DNA from: Malachius bipustulatus
Lineage: Eukaryota; Arthropoda; Insecta; Coleoptera; Melyridae
Direction: 5' to 3'
Assembly: GCA_910589415.1 (NCBI GenBank)
Contig: OU342639.1
Span: 23,444,268-23,508,267 of the forward strand
DNA: 64,000 bases
The translations under genes were made by a program, and so were the position numbers. Positions within the stretch are counted from its first letter, which is position 1; the number at the start of each line of letters is the position of its first letter. Below are positions 1 to 10,361 of this stretch, one piece after another. Under the pieces are notes generated by a model. That model did no database searches, was not told where the DNA came from, and saw only the letters and a program-made list of their open reading frames with translations.

Positions 1-165
1 TTTCTTGGTCCTCTGTATTCTCCAGATTTTGTCCGACTACCATTCTTTTCGAAGAGGGAAAAACTCTTGGGAGAACAAACATTATTATCGGATGGGATTG
101 GTTCACAAAGAGGGGATAATGAAATAAAAACATTGCTGCATGGAGTGAATGCATTTCGCTCATAG
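1..165 (+). pseudogene. Mariner-like transposase C-terminal remnant (cut by window edge)
   Basis: Frame 1 reads 54 codons to a stop at 163-165. The stretch begins with LYSPDF, followed by LPFFSKREKLLGE and, further on, a DNEIKTLL-like segment. This matches the end of mariner-family transposases, where a YSPDL motif carrying the third catalytic aspartate is followed by a block of the type FLFxxLKxxLxG and an acidic stretch. The normal protein would continue for about 60 residues; here it stops early, and the rest lies upstream of the window. The order of motifs is convincing but several consensus residues are lost (SPDL to SPDF, and the usual SDY/CDF to VRL), so I regard it as a dead copy. A chance match is possible but unlikely given motif plus spacing. 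Confidence 0.55.
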
Positions 166-1436
166 ATGATGTAGAAAATTGAGAAAACTCACTCATTTCA
201 AGCACTTAATTCGATATAATAGGTTGATAAATATATTCCCCAGGCTCTAGTTGACCGTATAGTATCTATAAACAGTCGATTAATCGTAATTATTGTGTTT
301 TCTGCATCATCTGGCAGGTTAGTAGGTACCTACAACGATTGATTGATTATGTGTAAATTTTAAATCACCTAAATTAGTGATGATACATTGTCTCTGATGA
401 TGAACTACTACTAGCCACTCTCAAAGTGCGCCAATACAATCAATTATTGTCTTCCAAAAATTACACAATAACCAGACTGAAACGAAATAATAATCTCGTT
501 ATACATTTTTAATCCAAACATTAAATAATGAAATGAATTACTCTATTAAAGAAGAGTGATAAGTGTTAAATTTTTCCCGGGTTAAATTTTTTTCAAGCTC
601 CGAATTACCGAACTTTAAAATTATTAACAGTCAACAAAGTTGAATATGATATGGGAAGCTCTAAATCAACTTCATTATTTCACGGAATAAAAAATATAAT
701 AAACCAAACAATGCGGCTAAAAGCGAATAAATAAACACGTGCAAAAAATTGGATATAGTACTCGAACTTTTTCGCTTATACCTAGGTAATACTCAATTAT
801 ACTCGAAACTCAATTACCTAATACACAAATTATTCAATCCATTAATGATCAATAATTTACCAATAAACGCAATGTCTCAATGTCTCATATAATTTGTTCA
901 TTATTGAGGAATTTTTTCGAATAAATATTATTTGGGACAATGATATTGATGGGACAATGAACGATCTTTTTTTTTTATAAACTAATATGAAAATGGCCTC
1001 TTTTTATTAAAAAATTGTTAGGCCTCTTCAGCAAAAAATTGCTCAACTTTGAAGCACCGTGTATATATGCCTCTCTGATATTTTTGAACGCCGTTGTCAC
1101 CAAAAGATTTCCAAATTAGTGTTCTTCAATTTTTTGGAACAAAAAATTTAAAATCACGAAGCAGTGCTACCACGATTTTCAAAGTATACTGATTTTCTTC
1201 ATTTTTTCAAATGACAGTCCCCATATATATTACATAGGCTCAATCGAAAGTACTTTAAAAGACGAATTCAATGATAATTATGTTACAACAAAGGATTATG
1301 TATTAATAAATAGAAAAACTATTTTAGCATTGATGCGGAAAGTTTACGAAAACTTAACCATGAGGACTCAATCACATGAACTCATTCTCATCTCTAGAAC
1401 CCGAAGACGGGATACGATCCCCACACATTTGACCAA
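166..1436. other. AT-rich stretch, nothing recognised
   Basis: Contains short homopolymer runs (for example the T run near 967) and scattered short palindromes only. The reading frame starting at 1330 runs straight into the foldback arm that follows and shows no protein character. I see no RNA gene, promoter or repeat unit here. Confidence 0.5.
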
Positions 1437-1817
1437 TAGTAGAGAGGGTCTAACTTTCGAACCACCTTGGACTCGAGAATTTTTTTTTGATTTTTTTTTT
1501 CATAAAGTTGGACCCCCTCTTCATTTTGGTGGCATTTTCAAAAATTTAATCGACGCCCTGGCGGAGAAATGTGCATGCGAAGACATCGGCAATGGGTTTT
1601 TTGCACATAACTCGCTTAATTCAACTCTGAGCATAGTCGAAAAATGAAGAGCTCTCGAAAACGCGTAATTTGAATTTTGACTGGTCCAAATCGGTCAAAC
1701 GGTTCTCGAGATATCGCATTTTCAATTTTAAGGCCCTTTCTTCAGGATTCCGCCGCGGTGCGAATACACCGCCGTCCGTGTTCGCGTGTTTTGCATGGAA
1801 AAAATCGACTTTTTTAT
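1437..1817 (+). repeat. Left arm of foldback element
   Basis: Inverted copy of 2437-2844. Contains the blocks gaccccctcttcatttt, catgcgaagacatcggcaat and ctcgagatatcgcattttc, each found reverse-complemented in the right arm. Differences are mainly single substitutions and homopolymer length changes, plus a short extra block in the right arm. Confidence 0.85.
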
Positions 1818-2021
1818 CTTTGATTTGAGCCCCAGTAGACCTCGATCGGACCATTATTAAGGTCACAGGGTCACCAAACGCGTTTGGCTCTGTAGAATGG
1901 CAATGATTAGGGTTAGCGGGTTCCGCTACCTGGCATTTTTTAGGGCTAAGTGTCCCCTTTCAAGATTTTTTCACCCCATGTCGCTACCTCAATTAGGGCC
2001 TGCACGCGGACGTGATATGTA

Positions 2022-2125
2022 AACCAATTAATCTAGCCGCGGAGCAGCGAGAGCCGGGGGCGGAGCCTAGCGCTCCCTCTCCTTTCTCTCTTCTCTCACA
2101 GACACACACGCTAGATTAATTGGTT
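2022..2125. repeat. Nested palindrome inside the foldback centre
   Basis: aaccaattaatctag (2022-2036) is repeated exactly in reverse complement at 2111-2125, enclosing 74 bp that start with GC-rich sequence and end in CT- and CA-rich tracts. An outer weaker pair (tcgctacctcaattag near 1981 and its near-complement near 2370) suggests the inversion continues outward. It could be a small MITE that landed inside the larger element. Confidence 0.7.
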
Positions 2126-2436
2126 AATTAATTAAAAAAAATTACCCTCACCCCCTTCTTTCATGGCAAAAAACCATTTTAAGAAAAAAAAGGGGAGAGG
2201 GAAATCGGTTTTTCTGCGGGCATCTTGCCAATATTGGCGGAATCGAAAAAAAAATACCATTTCAAAGTAGGCATTCCAAAGTGTCATCTCCCATTGGTTG
2301 GGCCCGAGGCATTAGCGAAAGTTATAGCAATTTGAATTTTAATTATGATTTCCCCTCCCCCTCCCCCTCTAATCGAGATAGCGACTTCAAAATTTCAGGC
2401 ATCATTGAGGACACTGCTGTCTGTCGATGAAAAAAA

Positions 2437-2844
2437 AAAAAAAAAGTCCCTAAGTCGATTTTTTCCATGCAAAACACGCGAACACGGACGACGGTGTATT
2501 CGCACCGCGGCGGAACCCTGAAGAAAGGGCCTTAAAATTGAAAATGCGATATCTCGAGAACCGTTTGACCGATTTGGACCAGTCAAAGTTCAAATTACGC
2601 GTCTTTGAGAGCTCTTCATTTTTCGACAGGATATTTTACTATGCTCAGAGTTGAATTAAGCGAGTTGTGTGCAAAAAATCCATTGCCGATGTCTTCGCAT
2701 GCACATTTCTCCGCCAGGGCGTCGATTAAATTTTTGAAAATGCCACCGAAATGAAGAGGGGGTCCAACTTTATGAAAAAAAAATAAAAAAAAATTCTCGA
2801 GTCCAAGGCGGATGGAGCCTTTTTTTGACAGACCCTCTCTACTA
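2437..2844 (-). repeat. Right arm of foldback element
   Basis: Reverse-complement partner of 1437-1817. It carries a short extra block near 2628-2640 (aggatattttac) that the left arm lacks, and its poly-A/T tracts differ in length, so the arms have diverged since they formed. Confidence 0.85.
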
Positions 2845-5042
2845 CAAGGTGGATTTAAGCAGCGTCGAGTATTAGATTTTACTTCCAGACTCAAAAAATA
2901 TTTTTGGCAGAGAATTAAAGTTAACTCGTTGAAAAATGTAGCTTCCTTTTATATAATTCACAAACAATCGACTAATGCGAGTATTTTTAAGACTGCTGAA
3001 ATAAATCAATGTCAAAAGAATGAGCGGGTCATCCTTCAACAATAACGGTCAAACTACCAGATATATTATTACGTCTCAGCCTGATATTATCGAAATGCAG
3101 GGCAGGGATATGAGTTTTTGTATTTTATATCGAAATTATTTAATTTATAAACGTGATTCATCCGCAAGTAATGATTATGTTCTTGGCGTACGTATGTTCA
3201 CTAGGATGTTCACTAAGATACAAATCAATGGGACCTCAATTGGATAAAGTAGAGAAATTAATTACCTCAGGATCATGTTTACAAGTGGTCAGCTCATCTC
3301 TAGTATATTGTTGAAAAAAAACACAAAGGAGAGCATAGCTTGTACAAATTTGAGTCGTTTGTCTCAATGTTACTCGGAAATTTTTTCACTGTTAAAGTAA
3401 ACCTGAGTCTTAAAAAAAGTCGAGATGTTCTATATATCCACGTCCGAGATAGAATTCTGAAAAGTTTTGGTAATTGCGCTGTCATAGGTACACGAATAGA
3501 AAAGTGAGGTTTGTCAACACAATTCAATTTTCAACCGTTTTGCAGACGAATTTACCTTCCTCGTTTTAAAGTGAGTATAAAGAATCGTTTTAAGAATTGG
3601 TTGTGAAAGCGCAATAAGGATAAATGCATATCAATTTAGCAGAGAGGAGTTCAGTTTAGATCGTCTCTCCAGCTTACGGTCTGGTAATTTCGTAAATTTA
3701 TCTCGAACACTGCATCTTTGATGATGGGGGATGACTTAGATTTTGCGGCCGCTATAAAATGATTTCTCCTGAGGAATAATTGAACGAATAGCGAGTCATG
3801 TTATAAATGAGTCCTACATACAGGTGTCCCTGGTTAATAAAACTTTAAACCACCATCTAGGCAATATTCCTCTGAGAGACAACTTTAACCGACGTACAAT
3901 ACTGAGATAGGCCTATCCGTTCAGCACTTCATGTGTGCTCTTGTGTCCTTGCCATCTAATATGCTTCCCAGATACGCTCCGGGTACTGCGCTAAAACTCA
4001 TTCAAATTTAATTAGTTTTCATAAATGGCCCTTGTTGTCTCCTTAACAACCTTCATTTACAAAAGATATTGTTTTTATTTACCCTTATTTTCACAATATG
4101 ATTCGAGCCATTAAGGTCAGTACCTATTACTGGGTGATTCGACTAAAATGATTATCTCTAATCACCTACAAAAAATATTTAATATTCACTTAGTTGAGAT
4201 TGAAATTTGAAAGCGCTTTGTTTAGCAGCAAAAGCAGTCGAAACGCTTTAATAAGACATGTCAAGAAACAAATTTTAAAAGTCAAGAATGTTTTATTCTC
4301 CCTAGATAAATACTTTTTTATTTCATATAAAATCCTCACCGATTTTGCAGATTTTGCACGTATTGAAAACGATTATTGATCGCGACAATTAAGAACACCC
4401 ATATACATTTCTGGTCTCTTGCTGGGGCTATTGAACACAATTTAACGAAGCCTAGAATAATAACTACCTCTACCATCATTGATAAATCTTTCAGGACGTT
4501 GTCTCATACATTAATAAAGGAGAAAGGTGAAATGTTTGTCGTCAACGCTCCTATCGATACACAGGGAAAAACTCAGCCAATTATCTGCGTGTCAGATTCG
4601 ACGACGTCGAAGATCAAATTCACTTTTCCTAACATCAAAGAAATTACTAGTAACTTAAACACCAATACGAGCTTCTGGTCTTGTTGAAATTCTTGTTTGT
4701 AAAATTCCGCAAATCCAGCGAAGGAAATAGATCATGCTCGATAAAATTTAATAACTCCACAGCTCCCCACATGTGCATTGCTATAGAATTTCGCATATAA
4801 TAATATGAAAATTATAATATTCAAAGGATTCCAGATTTCAAAATATTATTGGGATCTCGAATATTATCACAGGAAAACTATCGACTAAATAGGGCAGCTT
4901 TTAGTTCTTTGTATACACACATTTCTATCAGACTTGACCTACCGCTTTCCGTTTTTTAAATTATGACAAAAGTTACTTTTATCCTCAATAAATGTCGAAG
5001 CCTTTAATAAATTTAGAATGGATATTTTGACGTGATTCTCAG
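2845..5042. other. 2.2 kb with nothing recognised
   Basis: Contains only short frames. One reads 103 codons on the plus strand at 4376-4687; it has no motif I know, no codon bias and no start context, and I treat it as chance. An isolated acaggtgtccctgg near 3820 looks like a transposon end, but no inverted partner was found. Confidence 0.4.
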
Positions 5043-5336
5043 CGGGACATTATTTTTTTTTATTGAAAATGTATTGAGGCTCGACATGTATTTCTGCCCT
5101 GATTTGATCTAGCTGGGATCGAACAGGCCACATATTTTGAACACTTCCCTTAAAAATTTATGTAAAACAAGCTTCGGTTAGCTATTTTTTTTTCGATGTT
5201 CGAGATTTTCTAAATTCTCTGTAAACTCTGGGCCCCCAATCAAGTGAATGACTTTTTTCAGAATGGGAAAAAGGAGCTGAGCTCCAAACTTGTGAGCAGT
5301 ACTTCAAGGATGGTCGGATTTGTACTTCGTATCATG
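5043..5336 (-). pseudogene. 3' end of a decayed CR1/Jockey-like non-LTR retrotransposon
   Basis: On the minus strand this aligns to the C-terminal coding end and tail of the better preserved copy at 43427-43940. Shared blocks include ggtcggattt, gagctgagctccaaac, cttcgatgttcgaga and gtatttctgccc, with many substitutions and small deletions. The poly-T tract near 5052 is the remnant of its poly(A) tail. The rest of the same insertion is probably the fragment at 6780-7500, split from this piece by later insertions. No open frame survives. Confidence 0.8.
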
Positions 5337-5459
5337 GGAACCGTTTGAGATACAGAATTTTTACTTAGCTTTTGTACAAATCTAATCATTGATATTAGCT
5401 ATTTTGTCAACGCTAACGCCAGTGGCGGAGATTTTAGATTTGCGTGGGATTTTTTTGCC

Positions 5460-5469
5460 CCTAATATCT
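5460..5469 (+). repeat. 10-bp target-site duplication, left copy (right copy 6403-6412)
   Basis: cctaatatct is found exactly at both edges of hammerhead element copy 1. A 10-bp match at just these two positions is unlikely by chance and marks the insertion boundary. Confidence 0.65.
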
Positions 5470-5600
5470 TAAATTATGTATTATTGAACCACTAAGATTA
5501 TATAAATATATGAGATTTTCTTGGGATTTACGTTCTAATTCAATTGCCTCTATACTTTTACAGAACGAATAAGAAGACTTTCGCACAGCATGTGAGTTGC

Positions 5601-5663
5601 AACTGAAGACATGGACGATACCATTTCGGTCTTATTTGGACTCATCACCATGTAACATTAGTC
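5601..5663 (-). ncRNA. Hammerhead ribozyme, decayed (copy 1, left arm)
   Basis: On the minus strand the order is stem I 5' strand (GACUAA, then ACAUG), a core box reading GUGAUGA instead of CUGAUGA (complement of 5642-5648), stem II GUCC with loop AAAUAA, then GAAA (complement of 5624-5627), a short stem III, GUC (5616-5614) and CAUGUC U UCAGUU closing stem I. The first C of the CUGAUGA box is changed to G and stem II has a mismatch (GACC in place of GGAC), so this copy is expected to be inactive. Confidence 0.75.
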
Positions 5664-6237
5664 AGGAACATATTACAAACACTATGAGAAAGCTTATGGA
5701 ATTGATATTTGTCTTACCTGATGTCCTATAGCTATAGTAACTTGTAATTTTCATGATTTTAATAGACAACCAGAGAAAGGTGTACATTCTCATCATACCT
5801 TGCATTCAGAGACGCCACGGGTTTTGCGGCTTTGACACAATAGCAAAGAGGTTTTTGAGGAGTCGCACCTTGATTCCTATAAGTATATCTACCTAGAAAG
5901 GGCCTACCTACCATTCTAAAAACCAGGGTGAAAAAATGAGCCGTTACATATCTTAATTTCCTGTATTTGTATATACTAAAAAAATACACTGCAAATTTCA
6001 ATAAATCGTTTAAAATACGTAGGTAAGTATACTTATATGGATCAAGGTGCGACTCCTCAAAAACCTCTGTGCTATTGAATCAAAGCCGCAAAATCCGTGG
6101 CGTTTGTGAATGCAAGGTATGATGAGAGAGCGCATGTTTCTCTGGTTGCCTATTAAAGTCACTATAGCTAAGTATCTGACATCAGATAAGACAAATATCA
6201 GTTCCAAGCTTTCGCATAGTATGTGTTGTATGTTACT

Positions 6238-6300
6238 GACTGATGTAACATGCTGATGAGTCCAAATAAGGACAAAACGGTAGCGTCCTTGTCTTCAGTC
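6238..6300 (+). ncRNA. Hammerhead ribozyme, probably inactive (copy 1, right arm)
   Basis: CTGATGA at 6253-6259, stem II GTCC/GGAC with loop AAATAA, short stem III, cleavage triplet GTC at 6285-6287, and stem I closed by GACTGA (6238-6243) against TCAGTC (6295-6300). The GAAA box reads AAAA (6274-6277). The G of that box (G12 in standard numbering) is catalytic, so cleavage should be lost or very slow. All other core bases are in place. Confidence 0.85.
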
Positions 6301-6779
6301 TTCACCTCAAATTCTGTGAGAATGATTCTGATTTGTTCTGTAAAGAACGTGTAGTGGAAAATTGAATTAGAACCTAAATCCCAAGAAAATGTCATATATT
6401 TACCTAATATCTACGACACTGGGCAAATTGACGTTTTAAAAGCGCATTTTTAGACGCCAATATCTTATGCACAATAAAAGTCACAATTATTAACATGAGT
6501 TGTTTCCGAGAAAAATTGTCATTTACGATGAAAGCTCGCTATGGATGTACAAAAACCGAGTTCTATATCTCAAACGGTTCCCAAGAGATCTTTAAGAAAA
6601 CTGGAAAAACAAATTATTTTGACACCCTGTATCTCAAAAATGGTGCATTTCCGGACACACGTTGATGGGGAATTTTTTGTTTATTTTTGACGAAAGAATC
6701 GGTTTTCAAAATTTTTCGCCGTATCAGAGATACATAAACAACCAGCTTGGCTTGGTTGTTTATATTCGTTTATAAGGCT

Positions 6780-7500
6780 ATTTATTTCTCTATAAATGTG
6801 TCTCTGGCTGTGTGAGTTCGTTCACGAAGACAAATTACCAGAGGGGAGCGACTATGTCTTACATAGATAATTAAGACCGATGTTCCCTCTTTTACAAAAA
6901 AAATAAGGAAAAGAGTCGGAGATAAAATGGATCCCTGATGTACGCCGGCATTGATAGAGATCTCCGAAGTAGCTCGCAAGCCACAAGCAGAACTTCTCAG
7001 GCATGCCGTAAGCCTGCAATTTTACCAAGAACCCATCATGCCAGACACGATCGAAAGCTCTATAGAAATATCAAGCGATACTACTAGAGACTCTCCATGA
7101 TCTTAGATATTACTGAAAGCAGTACCACTGGCTGATTTTTTCCCTTTTTTGGGAGCAGGCTGTACTTTTGCCCATTTACAGTAGGAAGGAAATATTCCCT
7201 TTTTATAAGACAAATTAAAAGTCGACAGAAAACATGTGACCGCAGCTCACTAGCGCATTTTCTAAGTACGATCATCGGGATCAGGAGCTTTGTTTGGGCC
7301 AAGACAGTTATTGCTGTTCATAACACGCTGTCGAAAAGCAGTGTCTGACATCTGTTTCGAGCAGGGATGAAATTGTGGTGGTTCATGCCGTCGGGGCTCT
7401 CTCGCCATTGGCGAAAAGCACAATAGACGCGACAGCTTTCTTGCAGCTTTTGTTGAACCAAGGTTTGCTGTTTTTTGAAAAAGGAATATAGGCTCCATGT
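6780..7500 (-). pseudogene. Decayed CR1/Jockey-like reverse transcriptase (5' part of split copy)
   Basis: Minus-strand reading gives, in broken frames, KPWFNKSCKKA (the block before the RT domain), MSDTAFRQRVMNS, a PNKAPDPDD block, a YKKGIFP-like block (now KREYFLP), VVLLSVISKIM and INAGVHQGSILSPTLFLIF. Each aligns to the ORF at 43953-45266 (for example AGVPQGSILSPTLF there). The region matching about 44630-44770 of that copy is deleted, and several frameshifts and stops are present. It also retains upstream sequence missing from the 5'-truncated 44-kb copy. The 3' part of the same insertion is likely 5043-5336. Confidence 0.85.
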
Positions 7501-9360
7501 CAGTTAATTGCCTCTAGTCGACAAGTGAAGTCGACCGGTGATGTGTCAGAGTAGATGACAGAGTAGAGAGGTTTGTCCAGTCGAGAAATTTTAACTTCAA
7601 AAATTAACCAATTTAACCAGATAGAAGCATTTTTATTACAGAAGTATTTAACGCATTGCTGTATGGGCTCTGGGAATCGAACTCGTTTGATCTGTTATAT
7701 TATTATCCAGATTAAGAAAATACATATAACTATGCTGCAAATACTAACAAAGGAAAGAAAATATGTCTTTTGTGGCATTTATTTTAAATCAGGTATAGTT
7801 CAGTGCGTAAACAATTTGTCTTCGTTTGTAAATTTTATTGACAAAACAAAAAACTAATTAATCCAGTGGCAATCAATTAGCTTAAGGATTGGGATGGGGA
7901 TTGGGATTAACATATATTAATCGATTTGCAGCTAGCGGCCTACTTATAAAAATAAACTCAATTACAGCTAAATGATCTTTTCTCTATTAACGTGATAAAT
8001 AACTGGAACTATTAAAACGGGTATCGAATTATGAATGGATATACGATTATCTCAACCTTAAAAGCAAAAGACTAGATTTTTTTAGTAAATGCAGTGGCAT
8101 TCCACATTTAGAAGTTGAATGAAGAAAGATCTTAAAATGAACCTATTTCGCGAAGATTATTATAAAAACTGAACAAGTTTTTAGAAATGTGCATAACATT
8201 TTCTCAAGTAATAAATCAACCCTACTTTCGAGCTTTGATGACAAAATCTTGATAAAAAATTGCACAGTTTTTCTTTAGATAGGTATATAAATTTTTTAGA
8301 AAAAAACGACAGTAATTCAGTTGGCTCAATTTATTTGGCTATTTGAAAAGATTTGAACATGAAAAATTTCCAGGAAAACCATTTTCGAAAAAACGCTTGT
8401 TCAATGTTTGCTTAATAAAGGACGTCTTCTTTTTAAATGTAGGTGCCCTACATGATCTTCACTTTGTCTTTTTATTTTCCGAACATTGAGAATTCCTGTG
8501 CTGTAAATATTCGCTCCGGTAACTATTTTACAGTAAAATGTTAACTGTAACACTTGTTGAGGAAAAAAGGTGATGCTCATGCATTAGTTGGGTTTTGAAT
8601 ATGTTCAGCTATTTACGAGAAAATCGTGAAAAGGCTTTCAATTTGTGATGTCGGTTTCATTATTGACTTGGCTTCAACAATTAAAAATGATGTTTACGAC
8701 CAAATTGACGTTACACAAAATAAAAACAATTAAAATGACATAACAAAGTGAACACTTTTTCACTCAAAAGCCACCTGAAACCCAGTTAATGCATCAGAAG
8801 CACCTTTTTTTGCTCTAGAAGTGCTACCACCACAATCAGTCTTTTTTTTGTTGCTCATTCTTTTTTTCACATGATAATATCGCTTACAAGGAACTTACAA
8901 TAATTATTACATTTAAAAAATATTAATAGTTAGCGTGATTTTTTTAGAAATTTTATCAACTTTTTACTGGGTATAAGTACACAAAATTCTACTATTTCTC
9001 CAGTATGACCTTTCTTATCGCTAGAAAGGAAACTCGCCATGATTAAATTTTTTAGACAGAACTAATTATTATGACACAAGATTTTTAATATAAAATTAAA
9101 CTAAAAAATTTAAATCAAATATTTGGAGCACTTTTCCGTGTGAACTAACCAAGAAATTAACTTACAGTTTACTTAATTTTTAGAATATATTCAAGTCAAA
9201 ATGTAAGCTGATTCTAGAGTCTTGTCGAATTTAAACTATGTAACTATCAAGTGTCCGGTATCAAGTGATACCTATATCATCAAAATCTATCAAACTCACA
9301 ACACGAATTTTGCATTATTGCATTTGCCAGATATGAAGAAGTTACGATTAAGGGTTAGGT
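7501..9360. other. 1.9 kb AT-rich, nothing recognised
   Basis: Short frames only. No motif, repeat or RNA fold stood out on either strand. The 94-codon plus-strand frame at 7573-7857 shows no protein character. Confidence 0.4.
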
Positions 9361-9616
9361 AATGAACACCATCAGATATGCAGATGATACGATAATTCTA
9401 GATGAAACACTGAAGGATCTGCTGACAGGGGTTGACAGCATAAATTGAGAGAACATTAAATGAGCCTGGCCAATTATGTCTTCAAGAAGGAAAGTCCATA
9501 GAGCGAGTCGAAAAATATAAGTGTCTAAGTGTCGAAATTAGTTCCAATAAAAACCAGGGTAATGAAAATAGAATTTAAATAGAATAGGAATGAGAGGAAA
9601 TAAGTCTAACAGCGGG
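9361..9616 (+). pseudogene. RTE-like reverse transcriptase remnant, upstream part
   Basis: The plus strand reads NTIRYADDTIILDETLKDLL followed by LTGVDSIN and then a stop. YADDT is the catalytic YxDD box of reverse transcriptase, and the following LLxxVxxxx run is typical of RTE-type elements. Further on, in another frame, IERVEKYKCLSVEISSN matches the block usually read as (V)xxxxYLG that follows. Frameshifts and stops show it is dead. It continues after the MITE at 9619-9820. Confidence 0.7.
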
Positions 9617-9618
9617 TA

Positions 9619-9820
9619 TTATAAAGGCTCATTAAGTTAACGGGCAGATTTCTGTGATCGTTTCTGAAGAAGGTATCGAGTCCAAGTGGAATTTTTTTTA
9701 AATTTATCTATTCTTGACGTGAAAGTAATTACAAAAATGTTAATAAAAGTTATTTGACGTCGATATTAGCTTCAAAAACGAGCACAGAAATCTGCTCGTT
9801 ATCCTAATGAGCCTTTATAA
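9619..9820. mobile_element. 202-bp foldback MITE with TA duplication
   Basis: ttataaaggctcatta at 9619 and the complementary taatgagcctttataa ending at 9820 are inverted ends. The arms match inward for about 60 bp each (for example gcagatttctgtg against cacagaaatctgc). Dinucleotide TA flanks both sides (9617-9618 and 9821-9822), as expected for a Tc1/mariner-type MITE. It splits the RTE-like remnant. Confidence 0.75.
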
Positions 9821-9822
9821 TA

Positions 9823-9960
9823 TTGGCTGTAATACATTTAGCTCTGCAATAAGGAATAAGGTCTCTAGAGCAAAGTCAATTATTTATATAGATCATTACT
9901 GAAATCACAATTTTGCTTTAAAGTGTGCTGTGATGTATGTATCTAAGAGTCTTGAAGTTT
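9823..9960 (+). pseudogene. RTE-like remnant, downstream part
   Basis: Plus-strand reading (IRNKVSRAKSIIYIDHY, then broken frames) resembles the segment in RTE-type polyproteins following the YLG block, where K-S-x-x-x-x-IY-x-x-x-x-x-P leads to Y-G-x-E-x-W. The match is weaker than for the upstream part. Its position directly after the MITE supports one original insertion. Confidence 0.4.
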
Positions 9961-10361
9961 AAATAAAGTCTTCAATATGGAAAAAAGAAAATAGTGACGT
10001 AAAATTAAAAATAGTATACTTAGGTACTTAAGTACCTGATATAAAAGAACGTATCATAACTTTCCATCATATAAAAGGAGCGTTTCATCTTTAGATACTT
10101 TATTAATTTGGAAGTACACGAACCGTATTGATTGGAAACTGAAATTATTAATCAAAGAATAAGTTAAAAATTTAATTAGAAACCTTCTAAGCGTGTCTTA
10201 TATTTATAAATTCAGAACGAGAATACAAGCACATAAGTATTATAATATTAATCAGAGATAAACTTGGAGACATTTATAAAACAATGAGATCAAATTAAAT
10301 TAATGTTTTGAGTCATTAAACTTAAAAGAAATAAAAACATCTTTGGATAATAAATACTTAC
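9961..10361. other. AT-rich stretch, nothing recognised
   Basis: No repeat, frame or site identified. If the candidate exon at 10362-10379 is real, this would be the start of its first intron on the minus strand. Confidence 0.35.

Larger units (their letters stand above)
1437..2844. mobile_element. Foldback (long inverted-repeat) element, 1.4 kb
   Basis: Two arms of roughly 380-410 bp, 1437-1817 and 2437-2844, are inverted copies of each other at high identity. Both start at the outside with tagtagagagggtct and run through matching poly-T tracts, a gtccaactttatg-like block, cgacgccctggcggagaaatg and cgcggtgcgaatacaccg. A frame through each arm gives the same peptide on opposite strands only because of the inversion, so these are not genes. 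The unique centre (1818-2436) holds a second palindrome and C/T-rich tracts. No transposase is present. I could not find a convincing target-site duplication outside the arms, so the family is unassigned. Foldback DNA transposon or long-hairpin MITE are the likely classes. Confidence 0.8.
5470..6402. mobile_element. Hammerhead-ribozyme inverted-dimer element, copy 1
   Basis: A 933-bp insertion flanked by the perfect 10-bp direct repeat cctaatatct (5460-5469 and 6403-6412). Inside are two arms in inverted orientation, about 5475-5985 and 5995-6395. Each arm ends outward in the family's terminal block (gaacctaaatcccaag on the right, its complement on the left), and each carries a hammerhead ribozyme pointing outward. 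The arms also share a gcggctttgacacaatag-type block, inverted around 5832 and 6082. No open reading frame or reverse transcriptase is present, so it is non-autonomous. The direct repeats, the variable arm length and the ribozyme fit a retroelement of the retrozyme/Penelope-like type better than a DNA transposon; this assignment is inference. Confidence 0.7.
5331..6592. mobile_element. Foldback/MITE-like element holding a later insertion
   Basis: atgggaaccgtttgagatac with flanking sequence (5331-5377) recurs inverted at 6547-6592 (caaacggttcccaagagat, with further matches toward tttgtac). These are the inverted ends of one element. Its inner sequence just before 5460 (ccagtggcggagattttag) resembles a block in the MITE at 28537-28985. 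The element sits in the non-LTR copy and is itself interrupted by the hammerhead element at 5470-6402. Outer limits are uncertain because related sequence (acaccctgtatctc) continues to about 6740. Confidence 0.5.

Noticed and set aside
1330..2894. Two frames on opposite strands sharing a peptide (about 55 residues in common)
   Set aside because: They are the two arms of an inverted repeat read in equivalent frames. Low complexity, homopolymer-dependent length and lack of any motif make coding function unlikely.
4376..4687. 103-codon plus-strand frame
   Set aside because: No recognisable motif, no splice or promoter context and AT-driven composition. Treated as a chance frame.
5759..6207. Two minus-strand frames with related peptides
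   Set aside because: The shared sequence comes from the inverted arms of the hammerhead element, not from duplicated genes.
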